DNA of 64,000 nucleotides from AR5 sp035762565. GTDB taxonomy: Bacteria > Methylomirabilota > Methylomirabilia > Rokubacteriales > CSP1-6. The stretch's first letter is position 1; every line of letters begins with the position of its first letter. Location of the stretch: contig DASTOJ010000305.1 of the NCBI GenBank assembly GCA_035762565.1, positions 1 through 64,000 of the forward strand, read 5' to 3'. A program made the position numbers and the translations under genes. Shown here piece by piece: positions 48,738 to 56,820 of the stretch. Under the pieces are notes generated by a model. It had not been told where the DNA came from. It worked only from the letters and a program-made list of their open reading frames with translations, and ran no database searches.

Positions 48738-49477
48738 CGCGCGCGGCGGAGCGTCTCGGGATCGAACAGCGCGTCGGCCGGGTTCGTGTTGACCGCGACG
48801 GCGCGCACGACGACGAGCAGCAGCAGCTTGCCGTCGACGAAGGCCTCCTGCCGGTGCGGGAAGGCGAACCCTCCGGTCAGCGGCCGGTGCTCGGAGAACG
48901 CGAGATCCACCACGCCCTCCCCCCTTGGCAGACGCTCGCGGCGGATGAAGCGGACAACGCCGTGCTCGGGGTCCAGCCACACGGACGGGGTGTCGCGCTC
49001 GCCCGCCCGGGCGCCGATCACGGTCACGGCGCGCCCGGCCAGACGGGTGGCGTGGCTGACGTCGTCCCGGACGCCGAGGGCGCGCCACTCGGCCAGCAAG
49101 TCGGCGGCGGTCCGCCGGAACGGCATGACGAGATGGGTGCGGTCTCGCTCGAGGGCGGGCGCCTCGTGGACGCGGCCGTCGCCGGTCCGGATCCACACCT
49201 GGTCCCCGATCGACAGCCGGACCTCACGCCGGCCGTCCATCACCTGCTCCACGCGCTGCCGTCGCGGGACCTTGACCCATACCCGCTGCTCGCCAGTAGA
49301 CTGTGGGTGCCGGCCGTCGGGGTGATAGAGCGTGAAGGTCTGCTCGATGTGGAGATCGGTGACCCCGACCCCGGCCAGGCGCGCGACGAACGCCTCGACG
49401 GCGGCGCGGGCGTCGGCCGCCAGGGCCGCGCACGGCAGGAGGAGAGCGGCCAGCAGGGCCGCGACGCGTGGCGCCAC
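48734..49477 (-). CDS. LolA-like outer-membrane lipoprotein carrier-type protein
   Basis: 247 aa from a GTG. Signal peptide (VAALLAALLLPCAALAADA). Mature part is LolA/MucB-like beta half-barrel: VTDLHIEQTFTLYHPDGR, QRVWVKVPRRQRVEQVMDGR, LVMPFRRTAADLLAEW, VWLDPEHGVVRFIRRERLP and FPHRQEAFVDGK. LolA ferries lipoproteins across the periplasm; this homologue is longer than canonical ~180-aa LolA. TATAAG (49489-49484) ends six bases before the start. Divergent from the tol operon. Confidence 0.78.
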   Translation of the reverse strand: MAPRVAALLAALLLPCAALAADARAAVEAFVARLAGVGVTDLHIEQTFTLYHPDGRHPQSTGEQRVWVKVPRRQRVEQVMDGRREVRLSIGDQVWIRTGDGRVHEAPALERDRTHLVMPFRRTAADLLAEWRALGVRDDVSHATRLAGRAVTVIGARAGERDTPSVWLDPEHGVVRFIRRERLPRGEGVVDLAFSEHRPLTGGFAFPHRQEAFVDGKLLLLVVVRAVAVNTNPADALFDPETLRRAR

Positions 49478-49521
49478 GGGTCCCTTATATCGTGTAAGGC
49501 CGCAAAAGTCCTTGCTAAACG

Positions 49522-49551
49522 TTGACAGCCCCGCAACGGGCTTCGTATGAT
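49522..49551 (+). promoter_or_regulatory. Sigma70 promoter of the tol-pal operon
   Basis: Perfect -35 TTGACA (49522-49527), 18-bp spacer, -10 TATGAT (49546-49551). Start near 49558; AAAGGAG then precedes the tolQ GTG at 49587. The 109-bp gap is shared with the divergent LolA-like gene. Confidence 0.85.
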
Positions 49552-49586
49552 CGATCCTGGCCGATCCAAGACGCAAAGGAGCCTGC

Positions 49587-50318
49587 GTGCCTACCTCCGA
49601 CACGCTCAATACCGGGGTCCTCGAGCTGGTCCTGAACGCCGGACCGGTCGCGAAGTTCGTCCTGGCGATCCTGTTGCTGTTTTCGATCGTCTCGTGGGCG
49701 CTCATCGTCGAGAAGTGGTGGCAGCTCAGGCGGGTGCGGCGCCAGACGCTGGGCTTCGTCAAGGTCTTCCGCGAGGGGCGACGACCGTCGATCGTGCACT
49801 CGGCCGCCCGGAAGTTCCGTGACAGTCCCTTGGCCCAGCTCTACGCCGCTGCGTACGGGGAGATCTCGGGGCTGCCCGACATCGTCGAGGCCGTCGTCGA
49901 CGACGGTGACGACGGCCTGGCGCCCGAGCGCCTGGACGCCGTGCACCGCGCGATGCGGCGGGCGGCCGGGCTCGAGGTGGCCCAGCTCGAGCGCTATCTG
50001 CCGTTCCTGGCCACGACCGCCAGCGCGACCCCGTTCATCGGCCTGTTCGGCACCGTGTGGGGCATCATGTCGTCGTTCCACGGCATCAGCAGCCAGGGCT
50101 CGGCCAGCCTGGCCGTGGTGGCGCCGGGCATCTCGGAGGCGCTCATCGCGACGGCGGCCGGCCTGGCCGCCGCCATTCCGGCGGTCATCGGCTACAACTA
50201 CTTCGTGAACCGCGTCCGCCACTGGGCCACCGAGATGGACGGATTCATGCTCGACCTCCTCAACGTCCTCAGCCGCCCGGTGGGCAAGCTCGCGCGGCCG
50301 GCCAAAGATGGCGTTTAA
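49587..50318 (+). CDS. tolQ: Tol-Pal system proton channel subunit TolQ
   Basis: 243-aa MotA/TolQ/ExbB family protein with three membrane helices: FVLAILLLFSIVSWALIVEKW (about 24-44), LATTASATPFIGLFGTVWGIMSSF (about 141-164) and SEALIATAAGLAAAIPAVIGYNYF (about 184-207). TolQ-TolR harvest proton flow to drive TolA. GTG start with AAAGGAG upstream. First gene of the operon; overlaps tolR by 11 bp. Confidence 0.94.
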   Translation: MPTSDTLNTGVLELVLNAGPVAKFVLAILLLFSIVSWALIVEKWWQLRRVRRQTLGFVKVFREGRRPSIVHSAARKFRDSPLAQLYAAAYGEISGLPDIVEAVVDDGDDGLAPERLDAVHRAMRRAAGLEVAQLERYLPFLATTASATPFIGLFGTVWGIMSSFHGISSQGSASLAVVAPGISEALIATAAGLAAAIPAVIGYNYFVNRVRHWATEMDGFMLDLLNVLSRPVGKLARPAKDGV

Positions 50319-50736
50319 CGCGGGCGCGCCGGAAGGCGAGCGGCGCCTGGGAGCGTCGCTGGCCGAGATCAACATCATCCCGCTCGTCGACGTCGTGCTG
50401 GTGCTCCTGCTCATTTTCATGCTGACGGCGCCCATGATGTACCGCGGCATCGACGTGAACCTGCCGCGGGCGGCGGCCAGGCCCACGGCTGTCGAGGAAC
50501 GCATGGTCCTCACCGTCACCAAGGACCGTGCGCTGTACCTGAACGACAAGCGCGTGCCGCCGGGCGGTCTCGACTCGAACCTGCGCGCGGCGTTCAAGGG
50601 TCGCACCGACAGGACGCTCTACCTCAAAGCCGACGCGGCCCTCTCGTACGGCGTGGTCATCGAAACGATGGACCAGGTGCGCCGCGCCGGCATCGAGCGC
50701 CTGGGCATGGTGACCGAGCCCACGCGGGAGCGCTGA
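50308..50736 (+). CDS. tolR: Tol-Pal system protein TolR
   Basis: 142-aa ExbD/TolR protein. One membrane helix, INIIPLVDVVLVLLLIFMLTAP (about 21-42), contains the essential proton-accepting Asp. The periplasmic domain ends VVIETMDQVRRAGIERLGMVT, a family hallmark. It complexes TolQ and TolA. Start overlaps tolQ by 11 bp. Confidence 0.95.
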   Translation: MAFNAGAPEGERRLGASLAEINIIPLVDVVLVLLLIFMLTAPMMYRGIDVNLPRAAARPTAVEERMVLTVTKDRALYLNDKRVPPGGLDSNLRAAFKGRTDRTLYLKADAALSYGVVIETMDQVRRAGIERLGMVTEPTRER

Positions 50737-50738
50737 GG

Positions 50739-51653
50739 TTGAGCGCGGCGGGCCTGCTCCTGCTCACCCCGCGCCTGCGTCCCCGGAGCGGCCCCGCGCT
50801 CCGGCCGGCGCCGCTGCCGGTCACCGCCACCGCCCTGTCGGCGATCTGCCACGCCGCGCTGGCCGTGGTCGTGGTCCTCGCCGCCACCGCGTGGACGAGC
50901 CGTCCGTCGAAGACGTACATCGTGAACCTGGTGCCGGCGACGCCGGCGGTCGGCGCGCCGCAAGGCCGAACGGCGCCGCCTCCACGGGCCGAGGAGCCGC
51001 CGCCGCGCGTGACGCGCCGCACGCCGAGCGAGCTACCCGAGCGGGAGACGTCGCGGACGGCGGCGCGGCCTCCCGACCTGCCGGCGCGGGCACCCGCGCT
51101 ACCGGATGCCCCCGCACGCACGACGTCACTGCCCGAGCGTGCGCTGCCCGATCGCGCACCGTCCACGCCGCCGCGGCCGATGCCCGCGCCCCGCGCCGGC
51201 GACAAGGAACTGCCCGCGGTCGCCAGCGCGCCCGCCCCGCTGGCCCCGGCGCCATCGACTCCCGCCCCGGCCCCGGCCCCCGCCACCCGCCCCGAGCCAC
51301 CGCCACCGCCGCTCGGCCGGCCTTCGGGCTCGGCGCAGGGCTCCGGGGCGCTGACCCTCGACGTCACGGACTTCCCGTTCGCGTGGTATCTGCGGGCGGT
51401 CCAGAACAAGATCACCGAGCGTTGGGAGGGTAAAGCGCTCCAGGGGCGCCAGCCCGTGATCACGTTCGAGATCGGCCGCGACGGGCAGGTGTCGAGCGTC
51501 GCCGTCAAGACCAGCAGCGGCAACCCGTACTACGACCGCACCGCGATGCGGGCGATCACCGAGTCGGCGCCGTTTCCGGGGCTGCCCGCCGAGTTCCCCG
51601 GCTCCGTCCTCCGCATCCACCTCGGCTTCACCTTCGCCCAGGATCGAGGTTGA
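50739..51653 (+). CDS. TolA/TonB-like energy transducer with C-terminal TonB domain
   Basis: 304 aa starting from TTG two bases after tolR. One N-terminal membrane helix (LSAICHAALAVVVVLAATAW), then a 200-residue Pro/Ala/Arg-rich periplasmic span (about 65-205) and a TonB_C domain (PFAWYLRAVQNKITERWEG, FEIGRDGQVSSVAVKTSSGNPYYDRTAMRAI). In E. coli TolA the linker is helical; here it is proline-rich like TonB. Position makes it the TolA-equivalent of this operon. Confidence 0.88.
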   Translation: MSAAGLLLLTPRLRPRSGPALRPAPLPVTATALSAICHAALAVVVVLAATAWTSRPSKTYIVNLVPATPAVGAPQGRTAPPPRAEEPPPRVTRRTPSELPERETSRTAARPPDLPARAPALPDAPARTTSLPERALPDRAPSTPPRPMPAPRAGDKELPAVASAPAPLAPAPSTPAPAPAPATRPEPPPPPLGRPSGSAQGSGALTLDVTDFPFAWYLRAVQNKITERWEGKALQGRQPVITFEIGRDGQVSSVAVKTSSGNPYYDRTAMRAITESAPFPGLPAEFPGSVLRIHLGFTFAQDRG

Positions 51654-51656
51654 TCG

Positions 51657-52991
51657 ATGAGTCTTCGCCGTCCACTCGCGCTCCTGGCAGTCGTCTCGCT
51701 GCTCGCGCTGCCCGGCCCGTGGCCGGTGGCGCCGGCGCCGCCCGCGGGCGCCCAGGCCGTCGACGTCTTCCTGAACATCACCGGCGGCGGCGCCCGCAAG
51801 ATGAACATCGCCGTTCCCGAATTCACAGTCACGACCGGTGCCGATTCCGCCGGTAGTGGCAAGCAACTGGCTGCCGTCACCGGCGCCGACCTCACGTTCT
51901 CCGGGCTCTTCAGCGTGGTGGCCGCGACCGGAGCCATCCCCGCCAACAACCCGGAGGCGTTGCGGCGGTCGTGGACGGAGTTCGCCGCGGCCGGCGCCCA
52001 CGCCGGCGTGCACGGGCTGCTCGCCCTGCGCGGCGACCGCGCCGAGGCCGAGATGCGGCTCTACGACCTCACCACGCCCGAGCACCGGCTGATCGGGAGC
52101 AAGAAGTTCGAGCTGCCGGCCGCCCAGCTGCGCCGGCTCGCCCACAAGGTCGCCGACGAGGTGGTGATGCAGTTCACCGGCGAGCCGGGGATCGCCGACA
52201 CCAAGATCGCCTACGTCGTGGGGCCGCTCGGCGCCAAGGAGATCGTGATGGCCGACTACGACGGCGCCGCGGTGGCGCCGGTGACGAAGAACGGCTCGAT
52301 CAACCTCTCCCCGGTGTGGAGCCCCGACGCCCGCTCGCTGGCGTTCACCTCCTACAAGCAGGGCTATCCCGATCTCTACCGGGCGTTCCCGTTCGAGCGG
52401 CGGCCCGACCAGACGCTGGCCGCCTTCGTCGGCATCAACTCCTCGCCCGCGTTCAGCCCCGACGGCCGCAGTCTGGCCATGACGCTGAGCAAGGACGGCA
52501 ATCCCGAGATCTACATCCTCAACCTCGCCAGCGGCACGATGCGGCGACTCACCCGTCACGCCGGCATCGACACCGAGCCGACCTGGTCGCCCACCGGCCG
52601 CCAGATCGCCTTCGTGTCCGATCGCGGCGGCACGCCGCACATCTACGTGATGGACGCCGAGGGCGCCAACGTCCGCCAGCTCACCTCGGGCGGCTTTCAC
52701 ACGCAGCCGCGCTGGTCGCCCCGCGGTGACGCGATCGCGTACACGCAGCGCGCCGGCGCCCACGACGTCTGGCTGGTCGAGATCGACGGCTCCAATCCGC
52801 GCCGGCTGACCTCGGGCGGCGACAACCAGGGAGCCACGTGGGCGCCGAGCGGACGCCATCTGGCGTTCCAGTCCAGTCGCCTCGGCCGCTGGCAGATCTT
52901 CGCGATGCTCGCCGACGGTACGGCGGCCGCGCCGATCACGCGCGGGGCCAGCGAGAGCACAAGTCCCTCCTGGTCGCCTCGGCTGCCGTGA
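51657..52991 (+). CDS. tolB: Tol-Pal system beta-propeller protein TolB
   Basis: 444 aa periplasmic protein. Signal peptide (LALLAVVSLLALPGPW). Residues about 35-190 form the TolB N-terminal domain (NIAVPEFTV...LFSVV), then six WD40-like PD40 blades with repeated SP-WSPDGRSLAFTS pattern (for example WSPDARSLAFTSYKQG, WSPTGRQIAFVSDRGG, WSPRGDAIAYTQRAG). It binds Pal and TolA. Follows TolA-like gene after 3 bases. Confidence 0.96.
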   Translation: MSLRRPLALLAVVSLLALPGPWPVAPAPPAGAQAVDVFLNITGGGARKMNIAVPEFTVTTGADSAGSGKQLAAVTGADLTFSGLFSVVAATGAIPANNPEALRRSWTEFAAAGAHAGVHGLLALRGDRAEAEMRLYDLTTPEHRLIGSKKFELPAAQLRRLAHKVADEVVMQFTGEPGIADTKIAYVVGPLGAKEIVMADYDGAAVAPVTKNGSINLSPVWSPDARSLAFTSYKQGYPDLYRAFPFERRPDQTLAAFVGINSSPAFSPDGRSLAMTLSKDGNPEIYILNLASGTMRRLTRHAGIDTEPTWSPTGRQIAFVSDRGGTPHIYVMDAEGANVRQLTSGGFHTQPRWSPRGDAIAYTQRAGAHDVWLVEIDGSNPRRLTSGGDNQGATWAPSGRHLAFQSSRLGRWQIFAMLADGTAAAPITRGASESTSPSWSPRLP

Positions 52992-53038
52992 TACGATTGC
53001 GGGCGTCCAGACGCACGTCGACAAAGGAGGCAACGAAG

Positions 53039-53662
53039 ATGCTAAGCCGCTGCGCGCACGTGACGATAACGTCGCTGCTGCTCACCGGTGTGATCCTGGC
53101 GGGGTGCGCGAAGCGGCCTGCGACCACGCAGGCGGCGGCCCCCGCGCCGACCGGTGCGGCAGCGACGACGGCCGGCTCCCCACCCGCCACCGCGGCGGCG
53201 CAGCCTTCGACGTCGGCGGGCGCAGGGACGGGAGCGGGTGGAGCGGCCACGGCGGCGCCAACGGGCCCGGGCCCGGCGACAGCCGCCGCGCCGGCGCGCC
53301 CGGACCCCAAGGTGTTCGTGCCGGTCCCGGAGCTGAAGGACATCCACTTCGACTTCGACAAGTACGACATCCGTCCCGTGGACGCGAAGGTCCTCGACAG
53401 CAACGCGACCTGGCTCAAGTCGAACCCCAACCACCTCATCCTGATCGAAGGGCACTGCGACGAGCGCGGCACCAACGAGTACAACCTCGCCCTCGGCGAG
53501 CGCCGTGCCAAGTCGACGATGAACTACCTGGTCTCACAGGGCGTCCAGGCCAGCCGCATCACGATCATCAGCTACGGTGAGGAGCGGCCGGCGTGCGCGC
53601 AGAAGAACGAAGAGTGCTGGGCCAAGAACCGTCGCGCACACTTCCTCGTCAAGCCGCGCTAG
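53039..53662 (+). CDS. pal: Peptidoglycan-associated lipoprotein Pal
   Basis: 207 aa. ATG with AAAGGAGG seven bases upstream. Lipobox LAGC (Cys about 22), then a long Ala/Thr/Pro linker (about 25-95), and an OmpA-like domain: IHFDFDKYDIRPVDAKVL, LILIEGHCDERGTNEYNLALGERRA, with the NPNH and RTG-type peptidoglycan residues. An extended -10 (TGATACGAT, 52989-52997) right at the tolB stop could give a second, pal-specific transcript. Confidence 0.96.
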   Translation: MLSRCAHVTITSLLLTGVILAGCAKRPATTQAAAPAPTGAAATTAGSPPATAAAQPSTSAGAGTGAGGAATAAPTGPGPATAAAPARPDPKVFVPVPELKDIHFDFDKYDIRPVDAKVLDSNATWLKSNPNHLILIEGHCDERGTNEYNLALGERRAKSTMNYLVSQGVQASRITIISYGEERPACAQKNEECWAKNRRAHFLVKPR

Positions 53663-54576
53663 CGCCCGCCGGGTGGGCGGCACGGCGGCGCGGGCGCCGC
53701 GCCGCGGGGTTGTCCGCCATCGGGCTGGTCTTCCTCGCCGGTTGCGCCAGCGTCGCCGACGTCACCGGCACCGCGACGCAGGAGGACCTCATGCAGCTGC
53801 GGGCCGAGGTCGCGTCGGCGCAGCAGACCGCCCAGCGCGCCCGCAGCGAGGCCGAGGGTGCGGCGGCGCGCGCCGTGGACGCACGGCTGCGCGCGCAGAG
53901 CACCGAGGGCGAGCGTCAGCTGGCCGCGCTGAACCGGCGCCTCGACGGCCTGACCACCTCGCTGACCGAACTGGGCACGCGGGTCGACGAGCTGGCCTCG
54001 CGCGTCGACGCGGTGGGCCGCCAGCTCAAGAGCGCCGCCCCCGCCGCTCCAGCCGCTCCAGCCGCACCTCCGCGGACCACGACACCCACGGCGCCCGCGA
54101 CCGCGCCGCCGCCCGTCCCGGCCCCCGCGGGCACACGGCCGGCGACGAATGCGCTGCAGCCACAGGACATCTACCAGGCCGCCTACATCGACTTCAGCAA
54201 GGGGAGCTACGCGCTGGCCATGGCGGGCTTCCGCGAGTTCCTGCGCCGCTTCCCGGAGCACCCCCTCGCGGGCAACGCCCAGTACTGGATCGGCGAGTCG
54301 CACTTCAGCCTCGCTCGGAGCCACGTCAACGCCGGGCAGACGGACAAGGCGGTCCAGGAAATGGAGCAGGCGGTCCTGGAATTCCGGAAGGTGCTGGCGA
54401 ACTACCCGCGCGGAGAGAAGGCCCCGACCGCGCTGTACAAGGAAGCGCTGGCGCTGCTCGACCTCAAGCAGCCAGGACTGGCGCAGCAGCGCCTGGAGTA
54501 TCTCGTCGCCAATTTCCCCCAGGCCGAGGAAACACCGCTCGCCCGCGATCGCCTCGCCACCCTCAAAACTCGCTGA
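53593..54576 (+). CDS. cpoB: Tol-Pal associated cell-division coordinator CpoB/YbgF
   Basis: 327 aa if started at the GTG inside pal (70-bp overlap); a TTG at 53710 is the alternative. Lipobox-like LAGC (about 48-51) after an Arg-rich segment, then a coiled coil (LRAEVASAQQTAQRARSEAEG), Pro/Ala linker and TPR repeats (YQAAYIDFSKGSYALAMAGFREFLRRFP, AQYWIGESHFSLARS, ALYKEALALLDLK). CpoB links Tol with PBP1B in E. coli. The lipobox suggests a lipoprotein here, unlike E. coli. Confidence 0.9.
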   Translation: MRAEERRVLGQEPSRTLPRQAALAPAGWAARRRGRRAAGLSAIGLVFLAGCASVADVTGTATQEDLMQLRAEVASAQQTAQRARSEAEGAAARAVDARLRAQSTEGERQLAALNRRLDGLTTSLTELGTRVDELASRVDAVGRQLKSAAPAAPAAPAAPPRTTTPTAPATAPPPVPAPAGTRPATNALQPQDIYQAAYIDFSKGSYALAMAGFREFLRRFPEHPLAGNAQYWIGESHFSLARSHVNAGQTDKAVQEMEQAVLEFRKVLANYPRGEKAPTALYKEALALLDLKQPGLAQQRLEYLVANFPQAEETPLARDRLATLKTR

Positions 54577-54591
54577 GGGGCTTGCTCGGGG

Positions 54592-54707
54592 ATGGGGCCA
54601 TCTGGAGGCCCGGGCGGGTGATCGAGGCGCGCCACGGCTTCCGCCGGGGCGCGACGAGCGTCGGGGGGGCTTGGGGGGCCCTTCGAGGCCCCCCCATGTA
54701 GTCAATC
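54592..54707. repeat. Dispersed structured repeat, copy B
   Basis: Matches 20800-20912 over its whole length, with identical core GCCGGGGCGCGACGAGCGTC differing by one base, the same two hairpins (first with a compensating mismatch; second GGGGGGCC CTTCGA GGCCCCCC at 54674-54695) and the same terminal GAT-TGA read on the minus strand as Asp-stop. Again between a plus and a minus gene that converge (cpoB and the anti-sigma-like gene). Confidence 0.8.
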
Positions 54708-55184
54708 CAGGCCGAAGACCCACACGACGGCGACATCCTGCTCTTTCGTGGAGTAGACCATCACGGTGCCGCGGGGATCCTCGGTGCTGGCGGACGTGAC
54801 GAGGACCCCGGCCTCGGAAGGCCGCGGACCCGGCGCCCACTGCCAGACGCCGGCCGCCACCAGCAGAGCCGCGAGCGCGCCGCCCACCGCCCACCGCGGG
54901 CGCGACAATGGCTGCCACCAGCGTCGCTGCCGGGCGGGAACGGGCCGGGCGTCGCGGCGGTCCTCGATGCCACGCACGACGCCCTGCCAGAAGCCGGTCC
55001 AGTCCGGCTCGGCCGGGCTCAGGCTGCTCCGAAGGAGCCCACGGAGACGGCGCAACTCCTCGGCCTCTCGCTGGCAACTCCCACAAGAAGCGAGGTGAGC
55101 GGCCGTGGAGCGCGCCGTCTCCTGGTCCAGAGCCCCATCGAGGTAGGCGCCGATACGTCGCCGGGTCCGATAGCAGATCAACAC
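54702..55184 (-). CDS. Anti-sigma-factor-like zinc-finger membrane protein
   Basis: 160 aa, GTG start. ZAS (zinc-binding anti-sigma) motif HLASCGSC with upstream His/Cys (about residues 30-37): H-x3-C-x2-C. One membrane helix (WAVGGALAALLVAAGVWQW, about 97-115), short periplasmic part. No ECF sigma factor gene is adjacent. Its last codon and stop are part of repeat copy B. Function as an anti-sigma factor is inferred from the motif and topology. Confidence 0.78.
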   Translation of the reverse strand: MLICYRTRRRIGAYLDGALDQETARSTAAHLASCGSCQREAEELRRLRGLLRSSLSPAEPDWTGFWQGVVRGIEDRRDARPVPARQRRWWQPLSRPRWAVGGALAALLVAAGVWQWAPGPRPSEAGVLVTSASTEDPRGTVMVYSTKEQDVAVVWVFGLD

Positions 55185-55371
55185 AGGCGTTGGACGGCCC
55201 CTCCCCCCTCGCTATTCTCGACACCGGATGATACCCGAACTCCTCGTCAGCCTTACCCTCCCCGGCGGCCCTCGCCCGCCATCGCAGCGGCCTGGGACCT
55301 CCAGCCCGGCTGGCCCTGCCTCTTTCGGCGGGTGCCGCCGCCCTCGACGACTGGGCCGGGAAGCTGGCGAC

Positions 55372-55983
55372 CTAGATCCGGGGCAGGCGCATCGGGGTGG
55401 CGGTCCCGGCCGACAGAATGACGCGCAGCCCTTCTTCGACGGTGAGGCCCGTGAAGATGACGTCGCTCCGGGGAACGACCACGACGTCGCCCAGGTACAG
55501 GTTGTTGGTCGGGACGAAGACCGTCACCATTTCCCCCTTGCCGACCGGCGACTCCAGGACCAGCTCGCTGGTGACGAAGGCGAACGCCCACGTTCCCTCG
55601 CGGGGATGCTGGACGAGGACGACGGCCTTGAACGAGCCGCGCCGTTCCGGGGAGAAGGAATCGATCAGCATCTTGATCGACGGGTAGAGCAGGCGGAACA
55701 CGGGGACCCTGAGCAGGAGCTTGTCACCCAGGGCCAGCACCCGCCGGCCGACGACGTTTCGCGCGATCGTGCCCATCAGTAAGATGATGGCCACCGCCGT
55801 CAGGAAGCCGAGGCCCGGCACCGGGCGGCCGAAGATCTGGAAGTACATCGGCGCGAAGAAGTCGTCGATCTTGACCCAGAAGACCCACAGGATCCAGGCG
55901 GTGACGAAGGCGGGGAGGGTGACGAAGATCCCGGCGATGAAGCGAAGCTTCAACCAGGTCCTCAGTCCCGCGCGATCGCTCAT
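55372..55983 (-). CDS. DUF502 family membrane protein
   Basis: 203 aa with two N-terminal membrane helices (FIAGIFVTLPAFVTAWILWVF and LTAVAIILLMGTIARNVVG). Family motifs: LRVPVFRLLYPSIKMLID, GTWAFAFVTSEL and VFVPTNNLYLGDVVVVPRSDV. DUF502 proteins are widespread and of unknown function. Its ATG is only 12 bases from the divergent SDR ATG, an unusually tight divergent pair. Confidence 0.9.
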   Translation of the reverse strand: MSDRAGLRTWLKLRFIAGIFVTLPAFVTAWILWVFWVKIDDFFAPMYFQIFGRPVPGLGFLTAVAIILLMGTIARNVVGRRVLALGDKLLLRVPVFRLLYPSIKMLIDSFSPERRGSFKAVVLVQHPREGTWAFAFVTSELVLESPVGKGEMVTVFVPTNNLYLGDVVVVPRSDVIFTGLTVEEGLRVILSAGTATPMRLPRI

Positions 55984-55995
55984 ACCCGATCGATC

Positions 55996-56730
55996 ATGAC
56001 ACCGAAGCGCGAAGATCGCAAAGCGAGGCCGCGCGCGCTCGTCACCGGCGGCGCCATCCGGCTGGGTCGCGCGATCGCGCTGGGGTTGGCCGCTTCCGGG
56101 ATGGACGTGGCGATCGGCTACCACGGCTCGGGTGCCGCCGCCCGGGCCACGGTGCGGGAGCTCGAGGCCGCCGGCGCCCGCGCCCTCGCCGTGCGGGCCG
56201 ATCTCGCCGACCCGCGGGCGGCCCGGCGGCTGGTGACGGCCGCGGCGGGCGCGCTCGACGGGCTCGACGTCCTGGTGAACAGCGCGGCCCGCTTCGCTCG
56301 CACGCCGCTCGCGACGGTGAGCCCCGCCCGGTACGACGCGCTGCTCGACGTCAACCTTCGCGGCGCCTTCTTCTGCGCCCAGGCCGCAGCCGCGGCGATG
56401 ACCAGCGGCGGCCACATCGTGAACATCGGCGACGTGATCACCGAGTTGGCGCGGCCAGGCTGGATTCCCTATACGCTGTCCAAGGCGGGAATACAGGCCA
56501 TGACACGCGGCCTCGCCGTGGAGCTGCGCCCCCGCGGCATCGCCGTGAACTGCGTGGCCCCCGGCGCCGTCCTCAAGCCCGACCGGCTCCCCCTCGCCCG
56601 CTGGCGCGACATCGCCAAGAACCACGCCGGCCATCCCGGCGACGTCGTCGCCGCCGTCGTGTTCTTCGCCACCTGCCCCCTCTACATCACCGGCCAGATC
56701 CTCCGAGTCGACGGCGGCGAAACCGCCTGA
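55996..56730 (+). CDS. Pteridine-reductase-like short-chain dehydrogenase
   Basis: 244 aa SDR. The cofactor motif is TGGAIRLG (TGxxxRxG), as in pteridine reductases PTR1 and FolM. The active-site Ser is replaced by Asp (VNIGDVITE), with YTLSK giving Tyr and Lys: Asp-Tyr-Lys is the PTR1 arrangement. Predicted to reduce dihydropterins or dihydrofolate. Could serve the tetrahydropterin pathway at the other end of the window, though 52 kb apart. Divergent start 12 bases from DUF502. Confidence 0.8.
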   Translation: MTPKREDRKARPRALVTGGAIRLGRAIALGLAASGMDVAIGYHGSGAAARATVRELEAAGARALAVRADLADPRAARRLVTAAAGALDGLDVLVNSAARFARTPLATVSPARYDALLDVNLRGAFFCAQAAAAAMTSGGHIVNIGDVITELARPGWIPYTLSKAGIQAMTRGLAVELRPRGIAVNCVAPGAVLKPDRLPLARWRDIAKNHAGHPGDVVAAVVFFATCPLYITGQILRVDGGETA

Positions 56731-56790
56731 CCCACCGATCGTCGCGCCAGGCTCCGACCCTCACCTTTCCAGCGCGGGCATTCGAGCGCC

Positions 56791-56810
56791 GGCTGCGCAG
56801 GCGCGCAGCC
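56791..56810. terminator. Hairpin between convergent SDR and PEP mutase genes
   Basis: GGCTGCGC AGGC GCGCAGCC forms an 8-bp perfect stem with a 4-base loop in the 90-bp gap between convergent genes. No U-tract. Confidence 0.55.
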
Positions 56811-56820
56811 CCCTCCGAGC

